Below are positions 26,324 to 38,700 of a stretch of 64,000 nucleotides of DNA, in pieces. The notes below the pieces were generated by a model. That model saw only the letters and a list, made by a program, of their open reading frames with translations. It made no database searches and was not told where the DNA came from. A program made the translations under genes and the position numbers. Every line of letters starts with the position of its first letter. Positions within the stretch are counted from its first letter, which is position 1. Source of the DNA: Syngnathus acus (taxonomy: Eukaryota > Chordata > Actinopteri > Syngnathiformes > Syngnathidae). Where the stretch lies: positions 7,192,001 through 7,256,000 of the forward strand of contig NC_051099.1 of NCBI RefSeq assembly GCF_901709675.1, given 5' to 3'.

Positions 26324-26811
26324 GGCTGTGATGATGTTGTAGCTCTTCTAATTTAAAAGGTGCCCTTCATAGCTGGAGCAGTCAGCACATGACAATGAAG
26401 CATGCTCTTGGTTTAACAGTTTCCACCATGTGGTTCCATATTGGAGTTAACATCCGTGGTTGTAGCCTGAAGATGTAGTTTCTGGGAGGATTAATCAATG
26501 TCAACTGAAAAACAGAGAGAGACCAGATGTTAGAGCACAGAACTAGCATGTTTGTATGCAAAAAAAAAAAAAAAAACACAGCTTGATATGGTAGAACCTT
26601 GTAGAACTTCTTTCAAACAAGGAGCAGCAATTGATTCACAATTACGTGCAGCGGTTTTTAATTCGTGTTTAATAAGAGCAATATATCACCCTAATACTTA
26701 TTTTTACATTACAAACATTTAATCTGCCTTGTTACTGAACCAGTTGTCCTGCATCACGAGTAGCTTCTCCTGGATTTTTTTGTGTTGAAGGCATCCTTCT
26801 TGGGTCGTGAG

Positions 26812-26846
<35 letters not shown>
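26812..26846. repeat. (ATTG)n tetranucleotide repeat
   Basis: About eight tandem copies of the tetranucleotide GATT. It leads directly into the left arm of the foldback element at 26838-27292 and probably grew from the tail of that element. Confidence 0.9.
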
Positions 26847-27292
26847 CCCCGGGAGTGGGGAAATTCAGGCCCCGACAGCATTCATACCACAGAGCGGGTA
26901 TATAAAAGACAGCGGCCAACCAGCCCCCCTCAATACCGTAGAACACCCCAAAACACACAAAATAGCCTCCACGGGGTCCACAAATAGGTGTAAGGGCAGC
27001 CAAGTTCAACGGCGCCCAATGGACCGTGGTCATGAATCGGTAAAACATCACAAAACAGGCAAACGTGTGAGCAGCGTCCTGGGCACGTGCAGATGGTCAC
27101 CATGGGGCAGGCACGGCGATGGAGCGGACTTCTCACAGGGGTCGCGGCTGCGAAGCCAAGGCGAGGCGAGAGACCTGGTCAGAACCAGCCTTATAGGAGC
27201 CTATTGAGTTGTGTGTCTTTTATATACCCGGTCTGTGGTATGAATGCTGCTGGGGCCTGAATTTCCCCACCCCCTGGGGATCAATAAAGTTT
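26838..27292. mobile_element. Foldback element with about 75-bp inverted arms
   Basis: The left arm 26838-26910 is nearly the reverse complement of the right arm 27215-27292. Shared blocks include GGGGAAATTCAGGCCCC and CATTCATACCACAGA, followed by GGGTATATAAAAGAC. About 300 bp of unrelated sequence lies between. The right outer edge ends GGGGATCAATAAAGT, which resembles the 3' tail of fish non-LTR elements; the left edge ends in its complement followed by the ATTG repeat. It could be a foldback MITE or two LINE/SINE tails inserted head to head. No coding capacity was seen. Confidence 0.7.
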
Positions 27293-28531
27293 CAATCGAG
27301 CAATCAATAATAAACAATACATATGTATGGATAGGTCTCGTGCCACTGAACATTTGAGTGAAAGTAAAAATATATTTATAAATGACTTAGTTATGTCACG
27401 CCAAAGAGTGTCATTTGCGTTTCATGGTCAATTGTATTTCACTGCACATGGGTTAAATCGAGGAACCAACAATACAAGGGGCATTCAGTTGCTATGGTAA
27501 TTAACATTGACAAGAAACTCAACAATAACAATCACAACAATCTGGTGAACATGCATAAACATAGTGCAAAATTTGTTTTCTTCCAACTACTTACTTCAAA
27601 TGATCCAATGATGCTTGTTTTTCCTCGAAGTCATCTTCTTTTTGGGAAGTCCACCTAGCATTGGCTAGCTCCACGAGCATCCCAGCATAGCACATTGGCC
27701 ACTACAGTACAGTGCATTGCATTTGCAATCACGCCAACAAAAAAAGCGACACAAGTACAACTAGACACCTCTCACAAAGGCGACACGTCCTCCTCCACCC
27801 GGATGCTCTGCCATGTTTGCACACAAATCAAACGTCATTATAACTGTTTGTTACCTCCTCTGTTGCGTCTTCCTACTTCGCTAGTTTGCCAACATCAGCT
27901 GAATATGCACGCAGGCTTTAATGGAAAGCCCACGGAGAATCAAAAGCATTGCTTAATGCTTAGTTTCCAGGTGTCTACGTATATTTACAAGAGTTGTTGT
28001 TGCCACTTTAACGATTCTAACACGTCGCTCCCACTTGTAAAGTTAACGTAAATCTTTGCACGTCCGAAGTGGGGCTTTCATGACAAAAGCATTTGCGGCT
28101 TTTACTTTGAAATTTCAGGATGACCATTAATGTTTTTATTTGGAAGCGTGGGCGGCATTTTCAGATAATGTAGTAACTAATAGTGTACTACTTGTAGTTT
28201 GGTTTGTGAAGTCATTTATATCAAGATGTCATAGCATATCTAGCTAATCCGTTCGTTAAACACTGCTTATATAAATTGCTAGGCCTGAGACAAACGGAAA
28301 TGTTTTTCAGTCTTGTTTCACACAGCAGATCAGGTGTGAACACCATGCTGGTCTCGGCTGGACATCCATTTGTTGTTTAGTGGGTCTTTGGTTGTCCAGC
28401 TGCTTTTCAGCCTGTTTAAAGTCAACTCTGATCTTAAAAATATCAGCGTGTCATCCTCAAAAGCCCCTTGCCCTCCTTACAATTTGTTTTAAAAAATGTT
28501 AGGTTTTTAGAGAAAGCTCATGATCAAGATC

Positions 28532-28876
28532 ATGGATCGTCAACCGGTGGTCTGCGGTCCTCTAGTGGTCCGTGGCAGTATTGCAAATGGTCCGCGAAAT
28601 TGTAAATGGAAAATAATTGTAACATTTTTGAAAATAAAATGTATTTATTATTTAGACTTGATTGATTTTCCAGCTAATTTTGTGAATCATTTACCCATCC
28701 AAATTATGTCAAATGTAGCTGAGATTCCCAAAATAGACAATATTAAATAGCCTGCATATGTCTATCCGACTTTGGTGCAAAATAAAATAATAATCTGCCA
28801 AAGCAGTGGTCCCTGAGTTGCTTTTTGGTTATAATGGTGGTCCCTTGGACAAAACCAATTGGAAACCCCTGCATTA
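28532..28876. mobile_element. Probable non-autonomous hAT-type remnant
   Basis: The block starts with GGATCGTCAACCGGTGGTC and ends ACCAATTGGAAACCCCTG, imperfectly inverted ends of the style seen in hAT MITEs, with an AT-rich interior and GGTCC-rich flanks. No target-site duplication was confirmed and no transposase frame is present. Confidence 0.4.
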
Positions 28877-29033
28877 GGTGATGATAGTGGTGATGATTTC
28901 CCTTCTTTAAAGTTGCTGGTACCTAGTTAAATGCATACATTGGTATAAATTAGGCGGCTCTCTCTAGTTCGACGATTCATTTTACTGTAGTAAAAAAGCC
29001 AAGACCAAAAAAAAAAAAAAGCTTAACAAAGGT

Positions 29034-29143
29034 ACGGAAGAGGATTAGGGCCAGTGAAGAAAAAAAAAATGAGGGGTGACAGGATTCTGACTTTTTTTTC
29101 TCAGTCGTTTTTTTTTTCTTCACTGGCCCTAATCCTCTTCCGT
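29034..29143. repeat. Long perfect inverted repeat (hairpin)
   Basis: Arm 29034-29069 begins ACGGAAGAGGATTAGGGCCA and runs into poly-A. Arm 29108-29143 is its exact reverse complement, ending GCCCTAATCCTCTTCCGT. Each arm is about 35 bases and the loop about 38 bases. It lies about 0.4 kb beyond the casr stop on the downstream side. It would form a very stable hairpin. Confidence 0.85.
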
Positions 29144-29531
29144 GTGTGAATAGCATTTACATGCGAGACATGACAGCTGCACTGTTTGCTCTTGTCACAC
29201 ACTTGTGATAAGCAAGCACAGAAAGTTATTTAAAACTCTTCCAAGAAATTCTCTAGGAGCCTTGACTGCAAGTTTACTGTTACTTAGATTTTTTTTTTTC
29301 GCGTGGTTCCTTTAAGTTTACGTCAAAGCTTTGTAAGTGACAAACAAATATTATCCAACAGACCAATCCGATCGAATAAAAATTGTAATCTAGCTAACAT
29401 AAACAAACATATACGAGTCAAATCAATGCTGAAAGTCAACAGAACATACTGTAAATTCGTTTATTAGGCAAGCTGATGTGTTTTTAAGTTCCTTTTTAAA
29501 GTCCCCAAAAATGTAACTAAAAGGTAGGCCA

Positions 29532-32500
29532 TCACATTAAAGAACCCCTTCTGGACTCCTCAAAGCTTAAAGACAACATGACGGTCCCGCTGCCAAAGCT
29601 CACTCTTGGCTTTTTCCTTCCAGAGGGCGTCTCACCACCGTCACCGTTAGTCTTGAGACTGACGGAGGACGATGGCGATGAGGCGGATGATCCGCCACTA
29701 CTACCGGACTTTTTTCTGGACACCGTGCCTTGTTTGAGTGTGGCTTTGGCGGCCACTTTGAAGGCATGGGCTGCTGTGCTGCACCTGACTTCCTCAATGG
29801 TGTTCCTGGAAGATTTGAATAGGATGATGTAGACCTTATTGAAGAAAATACAGGCCAGCATCCCGAAGCTGGACGCCAGAATTGCGATGACTTCCACCGC
29901 TGAAACAAACTTGCCGTAAGTGCTAAAGTAGGCGGGGATGAAGGAGATCCAAACGATGAAAAAGATGAGCATGCTGAAAGTAATGAACTTGGCTTCGGTG
30001 AAGTTTTCTGGAAGTTTGCGCGATTTGAATGCAAAGAAGAAACAGATTGCCGCCAGAAGGCACGTGTAGCCAATGAGAAACGCAAGAGCCATCTCAGATC
30101 CCTCATTGCAGGTGATGAAAATAATCTCATCGATGTCATGGTTCATGTAGCTGGAAGGCGGAGCGTTGTAAAGCCACACCACGCATATCATAACTTGGAC
30201 AAAGGTGAAGAGAAAGACCAAAAGAAACTGCAGGTTCAAACCCCACCATTTACGATGGAAACTGGTCGGGATCTTGGCCTCAAAGACCAAAAGCACTCTG
30301 TTGGTTTTAACGAGGATGCAAGAAATGCAAAGAACAAAACTGACACCAAAAGCCGGTTGACGCAGACGGCACATCCAATCGTGCGGCCGTCCGATGAAGA
30401 TGAGTGAGCTGGAGAAACAGCAAATAAGCGAGAAGAGCAACATGTAAGACAATTCTCGGTTCGTGGCTTTCACTATTGGGGTGTTGCGGAATTTAACAAA
30501 CACTCCCATTACAAAAGCTGTCAAGACGACACCCAGTACTGCACATATGGCCAAAGCTATCCCAAATGGTTCAGTCCAGGACAGAAACTCTATTTCTTTT
30601 AAAAAGCACGAGGTGTGGTTCCCACTGGACCAAGAGTTATTGGGACACTTGATGCAAATACTGGCATCTGCGTGGAAAATAAAATGAACATTAGAACCAC
30701 TTTAGTACTTTTCACAAATGCAACGTACCTTTGTGGTTGCTGTACTCTCCATCTGAGCATTCACTGCATTCAAAGCAACAAGTAGGCATACTGTCGATGA
30801 TGCCCTTTCTGGTGCCGGGTTCGCACTCCTCACTACAGTTGGAGAACGGCACCTGGTAGATTGGAAACAGTTGTGGAAGCATAACTGGAATACTGCAAAA
30901 CCTCAACAAATTCACCCATCCGAAAGATCTGTTTTTGCTACCAGATCTGGAACCGTTCTAACTTTAATTTAACTACATTGGTGCTTACCTCCAAACTGAA
31001 TCCATTCCAGAGAATCTTTGTCTTGTCAATGACTAACTTGCCTCCCCTTTTTGAATAAACATTATAGTATCCAACCTCCTCAAAAACCACAGAACCATCT
31101 TCAGCGGACCTGTGCCAGTTGATGATTGTGTAGTTTGCCCCCAAATCAAATTTCTCGTCAAAATTCATCTTTCCTCCGGCACTGTTGGTATATTTCAGAT
31201 GTCTGAGTTGCTTGAGTACCTGCAGCACAAATTTGCGTTTAACTAAACGTACTTTATCTAGCATCTTTGTTTGTTGAAAAACGTTATACCTGCCATGCTT
31301 CCATTTTCTTTATATCTGCACAAGAGTTGTTTGCAAATAGTCCATGCCCAGGTGTACAGGTTAAGATGTTCTGCAGGGCCTGTGCAATGGCGTAAACTGC
31401 CACATACACATTGTATGAGATACGAAGGTGGGTGTAGTCCAGGTAGGGTGTCTCCACACTGGTGATGTCTTCCTCACCAGTACACAAAGGCCTAAAACTT
31501 GTGCTACCGTTGTCACTTTCTTGGCGTCTCGGCCTGTCTTTCAGATAGCAGTTAAAAGTTTCCTCCCAAAACTCCCTGACAAATTCATTGTGGCCATCTT
31601 TCTTTGGTTGCACTTGTTGCAGGAACTCTTTCAACTCAGGTATATGTCCCGCCTTTAAGGCAAAACCAACCGCGCCTGCCACTACGTCGAGATATTCAGG
31701 TTTAGCAATGAGAGAGGAGCTTGCCCAAGCTTCACTGGCAATCCAAATGCGATTGGTGATGTTTCTTCTCACCATCTCTTTGATGAGAGGCTCCATGTCA
31801 GGACCACTAGCAAACACCACGATGACTTTGGCGCTAGAATTTTCAATCCTGTCGGCCAGCGCTTGGATTTCGTGGTCCTCCATGTACTGAGAGATGAGTT
31901 CATTGAGATGAATGCAGATGTCCCTCTCCTCCATTTCTTTCTCAAACTTTTCTATGCTAGGTCGCCCGTAATCGTCATCTGAGGCCACGGCGATGACCCA
32001 GTTCCATTGGAAATACTCAATTACTTCCGCCATTGCCGTAGCTTGGTACTCATCCGAAGGAATAGTTCTCATGAAGGACTTGTACTGGTTCTTGTTGCTT
32101 AGAAGGCGACTGGATGAGGCATAGCTGATCTGAAACACAAGAGTTCACGCCTTGGATGGATTTATAGATTTTGATCATTTCCCACTTGATTCTGGTTCTA
32201 CAGAGATCAACATTTACATGTGTTGGCTTTTACAGGACACATTCAGATTTACCTGTGGAATATAAAACAGTCCCAATAGGTTTGCCACCGCTGTGGAAAC
32301 AGCAGATCCAGCGGCTCCTACGACCGCGATAGTAGATGGGATGTGGTCGGTGCAGTTGCAGAATTCATCCAAATTCAACGAGTCGATCTTATTTTGGGCC
32401 ACAAAACTTAGAGTGGCTTCCAGTGCTTTTGACACAGTGTTGCACGTGTCAAAGATCCTGTAACCCAATGTGATGTTTGGTAGCAGAGTGCTGCTGTTGT

Positions 32501-32900
32501 TAATCTCCTCGATTGCAAAAATCATGGTCTGCAGCCAACGGAAACCACGGAAATTAAATCTGGAAGACACAACACAACATACAGTAACTCGGAGTTAGCC
32601 GTGCAGACAACCATGCACATATTGACACGTTTGAAAATTCTGTATTATCGTTGTAAAGACAGGATTCTGATAAAGCACTCCACTTGTTCAGGTGTATTGA
32701 ATGTGTTTCGGTCACCTGACACATTGTGTAGACTCAGGCCGCGCCGCCAGGTCTTGGTCTTTGGACGCCACCCCAAAGTGAATGGGAAAGAGGCCTCCGA
32801 GCAAAATATCACCAGTCATCTGTGCTCGCTGATGAGGCCCGTAGGTGGACATGACACAAGTGCATCCCAGGAGCAGCAGATAACACGGAGCAAATGGCAT
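29532..32900 (-). CDS. casr: Extracellular calcium-sensing receptor (class C GPCR)
   Basis: Six coding exons on the minus strand, 32716-32900, 32253-32559, 31290-32129, 30989-31219, 30729-30852 and 29532-30667, give 940 aa. Order: signal peptide (about residues 1-19), Venus-flytrap domain starting YGPHQRAQ with [23 protein letters not shown] and [12 protein letters not shown], then a Cys-rich domain retaining all nine cysteines, seven membrane helices including [10 protein letters not shown]-type [16 protein letters not shown] and [16 protein letters not shown], and a cytoplasmic tail. Family role: plasma-membrane sensor of extracellular calcium and amino acids, signalling through Gq/Gi; in fish it is linked to calcium and ion balance. 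The tail keeps the [12 protein letters not shown] stretch with the PKC site but is much shorter than in human (1078 aa). Coding starts at the ATG at 32900; a non-coding first exon must lie upstream and was not identified. Confidence 0.97.
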
Positions 32901-32905
32901 ATTTT

Positions 32906-35790
32906 CTGCTGGGAGGGATTATTGCTTTTTTTCAGTCAAGACACGATAGTTTTATCTCTGCTGGTCGTGTTGCCGTGTGACGTTCATGTTCACACTGGGG
33001 AGAGTAGAAAGAAAGAAGTGTTGATCTGAGAAGGGGAGTCACACTCTAATGGGCCTCCTTCCTGCAGGCTTATGCTGTGGCCAGTCAACCCAGTCCTCAA
33101 GGAGAGCAGCCAAAAGCGGCCCACCTGCATCACGCTAATAGTGCTGGAAAAATGCTGGGGCAGAGATGTGATAATGAAGTAACGGCTGCCGCACACTCTG
33201 CTTTACCTTTGAAAGCTCTTTTATTCAAATTCTAAATTCTTACCAGCAATTAATGTTGCATTAAGATGTATGGCTCAATAAGTAGTTGATATTATCCAAG
33301 ATTTTCAACTCAACAGCCACATCTCAAATTTGGCTAATCACAAACATACTTATGTAAATACATCATTTATCGACATACTTTTGACTTGTATGACTAATGT
33401 TAGAGATCACAACAATCCCAATGAAAATTCACCAGTGCGCAAGAGACTCCGATTGAGAAAGAATGGATGCATTATTCATAAACACACAATGTTTACAAAA
33501 AGGATAATGTACACACAAATAAAAATGCATAGAGTGCAATATTGAATTTGTTTTCTTCCCGGCATTCTACATTCTTACGTTCCATCAAGTTTTCCATTTA
33601 CTTTTTTTAAAAACATGTGAAAATATTATTATAGGTCTGAAATGACTTTGACAAATCTTTATCAAAATTCCATAGAGAGCACAGAATAACTGTACTAACA
33701 TTATATTCTATAAAACCAAACAAAGACAAAAAAAATAAAAATAGCCAGACATGGAAAATATCCCCAAAATGAACTTACCCAAATCTCTTTGAGATCACTG
33801 GAACAAAATTCAGCCAAAGAATTGCAATGAGTCATTTAAAGGTGTTTAACCAGAATATCCTGAGTGTGGAATGAATTCAGTGGGCAATTACTTTTTGAGG
33901 CTACTTTGTGGTCTTGATAAATGATTAACAGAGAGAAGGTTTGTCCATTTCCTCCAGCTAATAAAGCCCCCTCACCCTCCACTCCTCCTCATCTCATCAT
34001 CTCCAGCCACTTTTGAGAAGATTTCAATAATATAGTATTAAATAACAATATATTTTCCCCCCTTTTGTTATTTTGGGTTCAATTCTAATCTGCATAACAC
34101 CATAGTAGTGTGAATCCCTAGAACCTGCGGATTGTACCATTAGGTTCTCCAAACAGAGTTCCTTCTGCTCTGATGATCCACTTTGTTGCTGAGCAGATGT
34201 CTCGGCTAAAAACAATTTTAGTCGACGGCTTGCAATGATTCTGTGTGCCGCGCAATTAGCCGCTGGATAGTGTGGGAGCCTGCGTATGTTCCTAGTATTT
34301 GGGGTGAACTATTAAGATGTCTGTAAGGCACAAAAATATGTATTGTTGAATGTAATAGCTCGTTGACCGTGCCAAAACTGAACATCTTTGTAAAAACATT
34401 TTTAGTTATTTTATTGGATTTCCTTAAATTATGCAAGTGTTCCTAATGAAGTGTCCACTGAGAATCTAAACAGTGCTTTCTTAGTAAACTCGCTTAAAAT
34501 GTTTCCCTATGTTAGATTTTGATGTAATCTGATGAGAATATTTTCCATACTTTGCAGTCATTTAAGTCATTATAGAATTATTAAAGTATAAATGTATCCG
34601 CCAGAAATAATTTGGCAACGCCTCTAAAAAAACTCCATTTGACAATTTCTACTAGTAATCCTCGGAACACAAATACTAGGCAACCCATCCCATATGATTG
34701 GATCGTATTATGTTATGAAATGGCTGAATCTTACACATGCCAATAATTCTGATCTTCTCCCGGCTCTCAGAAATGACACATATGTCTGAAATGTAACATC
34801 ATGCATCAAAAAAACATGTGCAATGAAAAGTTCACAGTCAAGGGTTTGATATATTCCCACAAGTGGTGTAGTCTGAACCACTGTGAAAGTCACTCTCATC
34901 CTGCAAAGGTAAGGGAAAATTTTTGGGGGTAAAAATATTCAGATATGCTATTATTTCTCTCCATTACTATTGTCTGCTCTTGATCGTCTAACATTGTACT
35001 ATTAAGTTTTGTCGGTATACTTGACCTTGAGTTTGACCACTGCCGATTGTCATTTTTCAGATGTCTTTTTGTCCTTTTTCCCAATTGCTAAACTACCCTT
35101 ATTTTGTTTTGCCCATGGTTTGATATGTGCAACGATGGATTAATGGTGCAGTCTCTCAAGAGCTCCACTATTTATGCACTAATCACAATAAATCAAGTTT
35201 AACATTTGGAATTTTACCCTTAATATACATTTGAACTAGTGTGTGTCAAAATGTGTGGACTATTTATTGTCAGGAAAAACATTCAAGGGTGTGTACATTT
35301 TTGATCAGGCCATTTGGTTGATTGATCAATTCTGATCTAAAAAATTCATCTAAATCTAATTATTTTGTCACAAATGGCTGACGATTTATTATTCAGTCTA
35401 ATAATTACTAGCAGAGATGGGATTTTTTTCTCAGGAGGAGCCATATAGAGGGGCCAAGGATTTTTTTCTTAAGGGGACCACCATTTTTTTTTTTTTAACA
35501 AATCCCAAAATTTCTTGAAAAAAAAAAGGCTGGTAAAGATTCAGTATGTGTTCTGCAGGGGCAGAGGAATGTGGGAAAAAGGTTTTGCAAAAATCATAAA
35601 ACATCCAAAAGTTAATTATCTGGGGGTGGCAGTGCCCCCGCGGCCCTCCCTTTAGCTCTGCCAGTGCTAACAATGTGATATTTATACACTTTTCATCACA
35701 GTCCTGGGCTGTGTCAGACTGTTTGTTCTGTATTTTAAATGTTTGTTTACTTGTTTCTCATGATCTTATACATCCTATATCATAGTGCTT
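32906..35790. other. Divergent non-coding region between casr and slc7a2-like gene
   Basis: The two genes diverge here, so both promoters and the non-coding first exons are expected, but none can be fixed from sequence. No coding gene was recognised. A repeat-like block lies at 35405-35670. Confidence 0.55.
35405..35670. repeat. Possible transposon remnant
   Basis: It is bounded by CAGAGATGGGA on the left and TTTAGCTCTGCCAGTGC on the right, weakly inverted CAGAG/CTCTG ends of hAT style. The interior has poly-T and poly-A runs and a G/C-rich segment. No target-site duplication was found, so the call is tentative. Confidence 0.3.
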
Positions 35791-35797
35791 CACGAGG

Positions 35798-38700
35798 ATG
35801 TCTGGTGCAAAGATCCTGCGATTTCTCCAGAGCTTATCACGCAGGAAACCTCTGGAGCCTGAGGGTGAGGTGTCCAACTTCCGCCGCTGCCTGACGACCC
35901 TTGACCTTGTGGCTTTGGGAGTGGGCAGCACATTAGGGGCTGGCGTGTATGTGCTGTCCGGAGAGGTGGCCAGAACTGTGGCCGGGCCCAGTATCATCAT
36001 CTCCTTCTTGATAGCGGCCATAGCCTCGGTATTTGCAGGACTGTGCTATGCTGAATTTGGAGCTCGGGTTCCCAAGACCGGTTCTGCCTACCTCTACACC
36101 TATGTGACAGTGGGCGAGATATGGGCCTTTATCACTGGTTGGAACCTTCTCCTGTCTTATGTCATTGGTAAGTACAGTCAGTATACGGTAAGTCAATCAA
36201 CCATCCATGTACTTGGCAATGAGAAAATGAAGCTTCAAATTTGTTTCATGAACCAGTTGTGTATTTTTTATTCATCTCAATGGTACTGTTCAATCAACCA
36301 TCCATATATTTGGCAATGAGAAAATGAAGCTTCAAAATTTGTTTCATGAATCAGTTTTGTATTTTCTTTACTCATCTCGATGGTACTGATGGTTTAAAGA
36401 AAGTGGTTTAAGAAATAGCAAGTCAGTGTATTTTCAGCCCAATGTTGGCCAGAGATAAAATCAAAATATACAATATTCTTAACAATGCAAGGTCATTCTA
36501 ACGTTTATGAGATTATTTTTCTAAGAAACTATTTTGAAAAATATTTGTTGTATTTAGGGACATCAAGTGTGGCCAGAGCATGGAGTGGAACTTTTGATGA
36601 CCTCATTGGAAATGTCATTGCCAATTCACTGGGAAAACAAGCTGCCATGGACATGCCAGGATTAGCTCCTTATCCAGACTTCTTTGCAGCTGGCCTCATT
36701 ATTCTCTTGGCAGGCATGTTTTAACCGTAGTATTGATGGAAACCTCTTTAAACATTTCTCTTGACTGTGCGATTTTCCATCTAGGTATTCTTGCATTCGG
36801 TGTTAAAGAGTCTGCCATCGTGAACAAAATTTTCACAGCAGTCAATATTATAGTGTTGCTCTTTGTTATTCTCACTGGCTTCATAAAGGGAGATCTCAAC
36901 AACTGGTACATTGATGAAGAATATCTACAAAGTTCACATGGGTATGCATCTTGCTTTTCAGCTTCTCTAAAATACTACATGGATGACTGGACATAATATA
37001 AAAGCAGAGACAAATCTCAGAAATCTTGGAGGAGGTCTTCCCGCTATAGTTGGACCTATTGTAGCTGCGCTTGTGTTATAATACTATATTTATTAGTTTA
37101 CTTGCCTGTGTTTAATATTGTGCTGTACATGACATTCATGGCTTCCTTTCTTTATGCTACAGAAACATATCATTAAATGAAACCATGACTTTTGGAAATG
37201 GTGGATTTCTCCCTTTTGGCTTTGATGGAACATTGGCAGGAGCAGCGACTTGCTTTTACGCATTTGTTGGCTTTGACTGCATTGCCACAACAGGTAAAAT
37301 GATAGTATGGTGCAAAATTTCACATTAGTGAAATTAACATTCAATGTGTTCTCTTGTTTCTTTAGGAGAGGAGGTTCAGAATCCCCAGAAATCAATCCCA
37401 CTTGGAATTGTGGCCTCCCTTCTCATTTGCTTCCTGGCTTATTTTGGCGTGTCCGCTGCCCTTACTTTAATGATGCCATACTATTTGCTCAGTGTTCATA
37501 GCCCACTCCCCGCGGCTTTTACATATGTGGGCTGGGACCCTGCGAAGTATGCCGTGGCAGTGGGATCGCTCTGTGCACTGTCAACAAGGTATGAACACAT
37601 CGATCGTCTGAATTTCGCTCCAGTTGGTTGTTCATATGTTTTCTTTTGTCAGTGAATATTATAATTCATCCAGGTCATTTTATCCTCAGGGCATTGAATC
37701 GATTGGAGCTGGACTGTTCTGGTTCAATCACCTGCAAATCTAAAAAGCTGGGGGGGATGTACTGGCTTGGGGCATATTTCAAGCCAGGCCAATTGATTTT
37801 TGGGTATTTCGGGGAAACAAAATCCTAGGTCTGCCTGTGGGCCTTGCTTCATGAACTGAAGAAGCCTGTTCAGATGGGGGTCGAAAACATCTTTTAAGAC
37901 AGCCAGAACAGTCCAGTTCAACTCACTGTTTATGGGGCGATCATGTTTTTTATTATTATTTGATCAAAACGGTTTTAATTTACACCCCAGCCTCTTGGGA
38001 TCAATGTTTCCTATGCCCCGAGTGCTTTTTGCAATGGCAAGGGATGGCCTTCTCTTCAGCCATCTCAGCAAAATGAGTGAGAGACAAAGTCCTGTCATTG
38101 CGACTCTGGCTTCGGGTGTCGTCGCGGGTAACAACAACAACAACAATAACTAAAATCGCAAGTGTGTGACCTAATATTCTAATATACTGTCTTGTACCCA
38201 TGATTTTGCAGCCATCATGGCATTATTATTTGACCTGAAGGCGCTGGTTGACATGATGTCCATTGGAACCCTGTTTGCCTACACCCTTGTTGCCATTTGT
38301 ATTCTCATTTTAAGGTAATTTGAGTGTTTTCAGGTTTGTTTGACTTTGCCTCACCTCTTCCCTAATCATTCCTGGAATGCATTGGGAAAAAGGAAGTGAC
38401 TTTTGGGACCCCTTGCAAAAAAATTATATGACCTTTTTTAATCAGTATAGTTCAGTTGTTTGATTAATTGAATTAAATCCTATTTGTTCTTATAGTATGT
38501 CCTCACCTGTACAGATACCAAGTGGACATCACTGCTGACAACAAAGAAGAGCCATTTACAGTCAGTGGACTCTTTTTTCCTCATTCACACTGCACAGCAC
38601 GGACATCAAAAAATGTGTCTGTTTTGACGGTTTGTATCAGTGAGTGCTCTATTTGTTCTGTTCTATTTATTTCTAGTTATATTCTATTATCTTACTCTGT

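Larger units (their letters stand above)
27300..29530. other. Non-coding region between b4galt4 and casr
   Basis: No gene was recognised. It holds an hAT-like repeat remnant near 28532-28876 and a long perfect hairpin at 29034-29143. The stretch just before 29532 is the probable casr 3' UTR. Confidence 0.6.
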
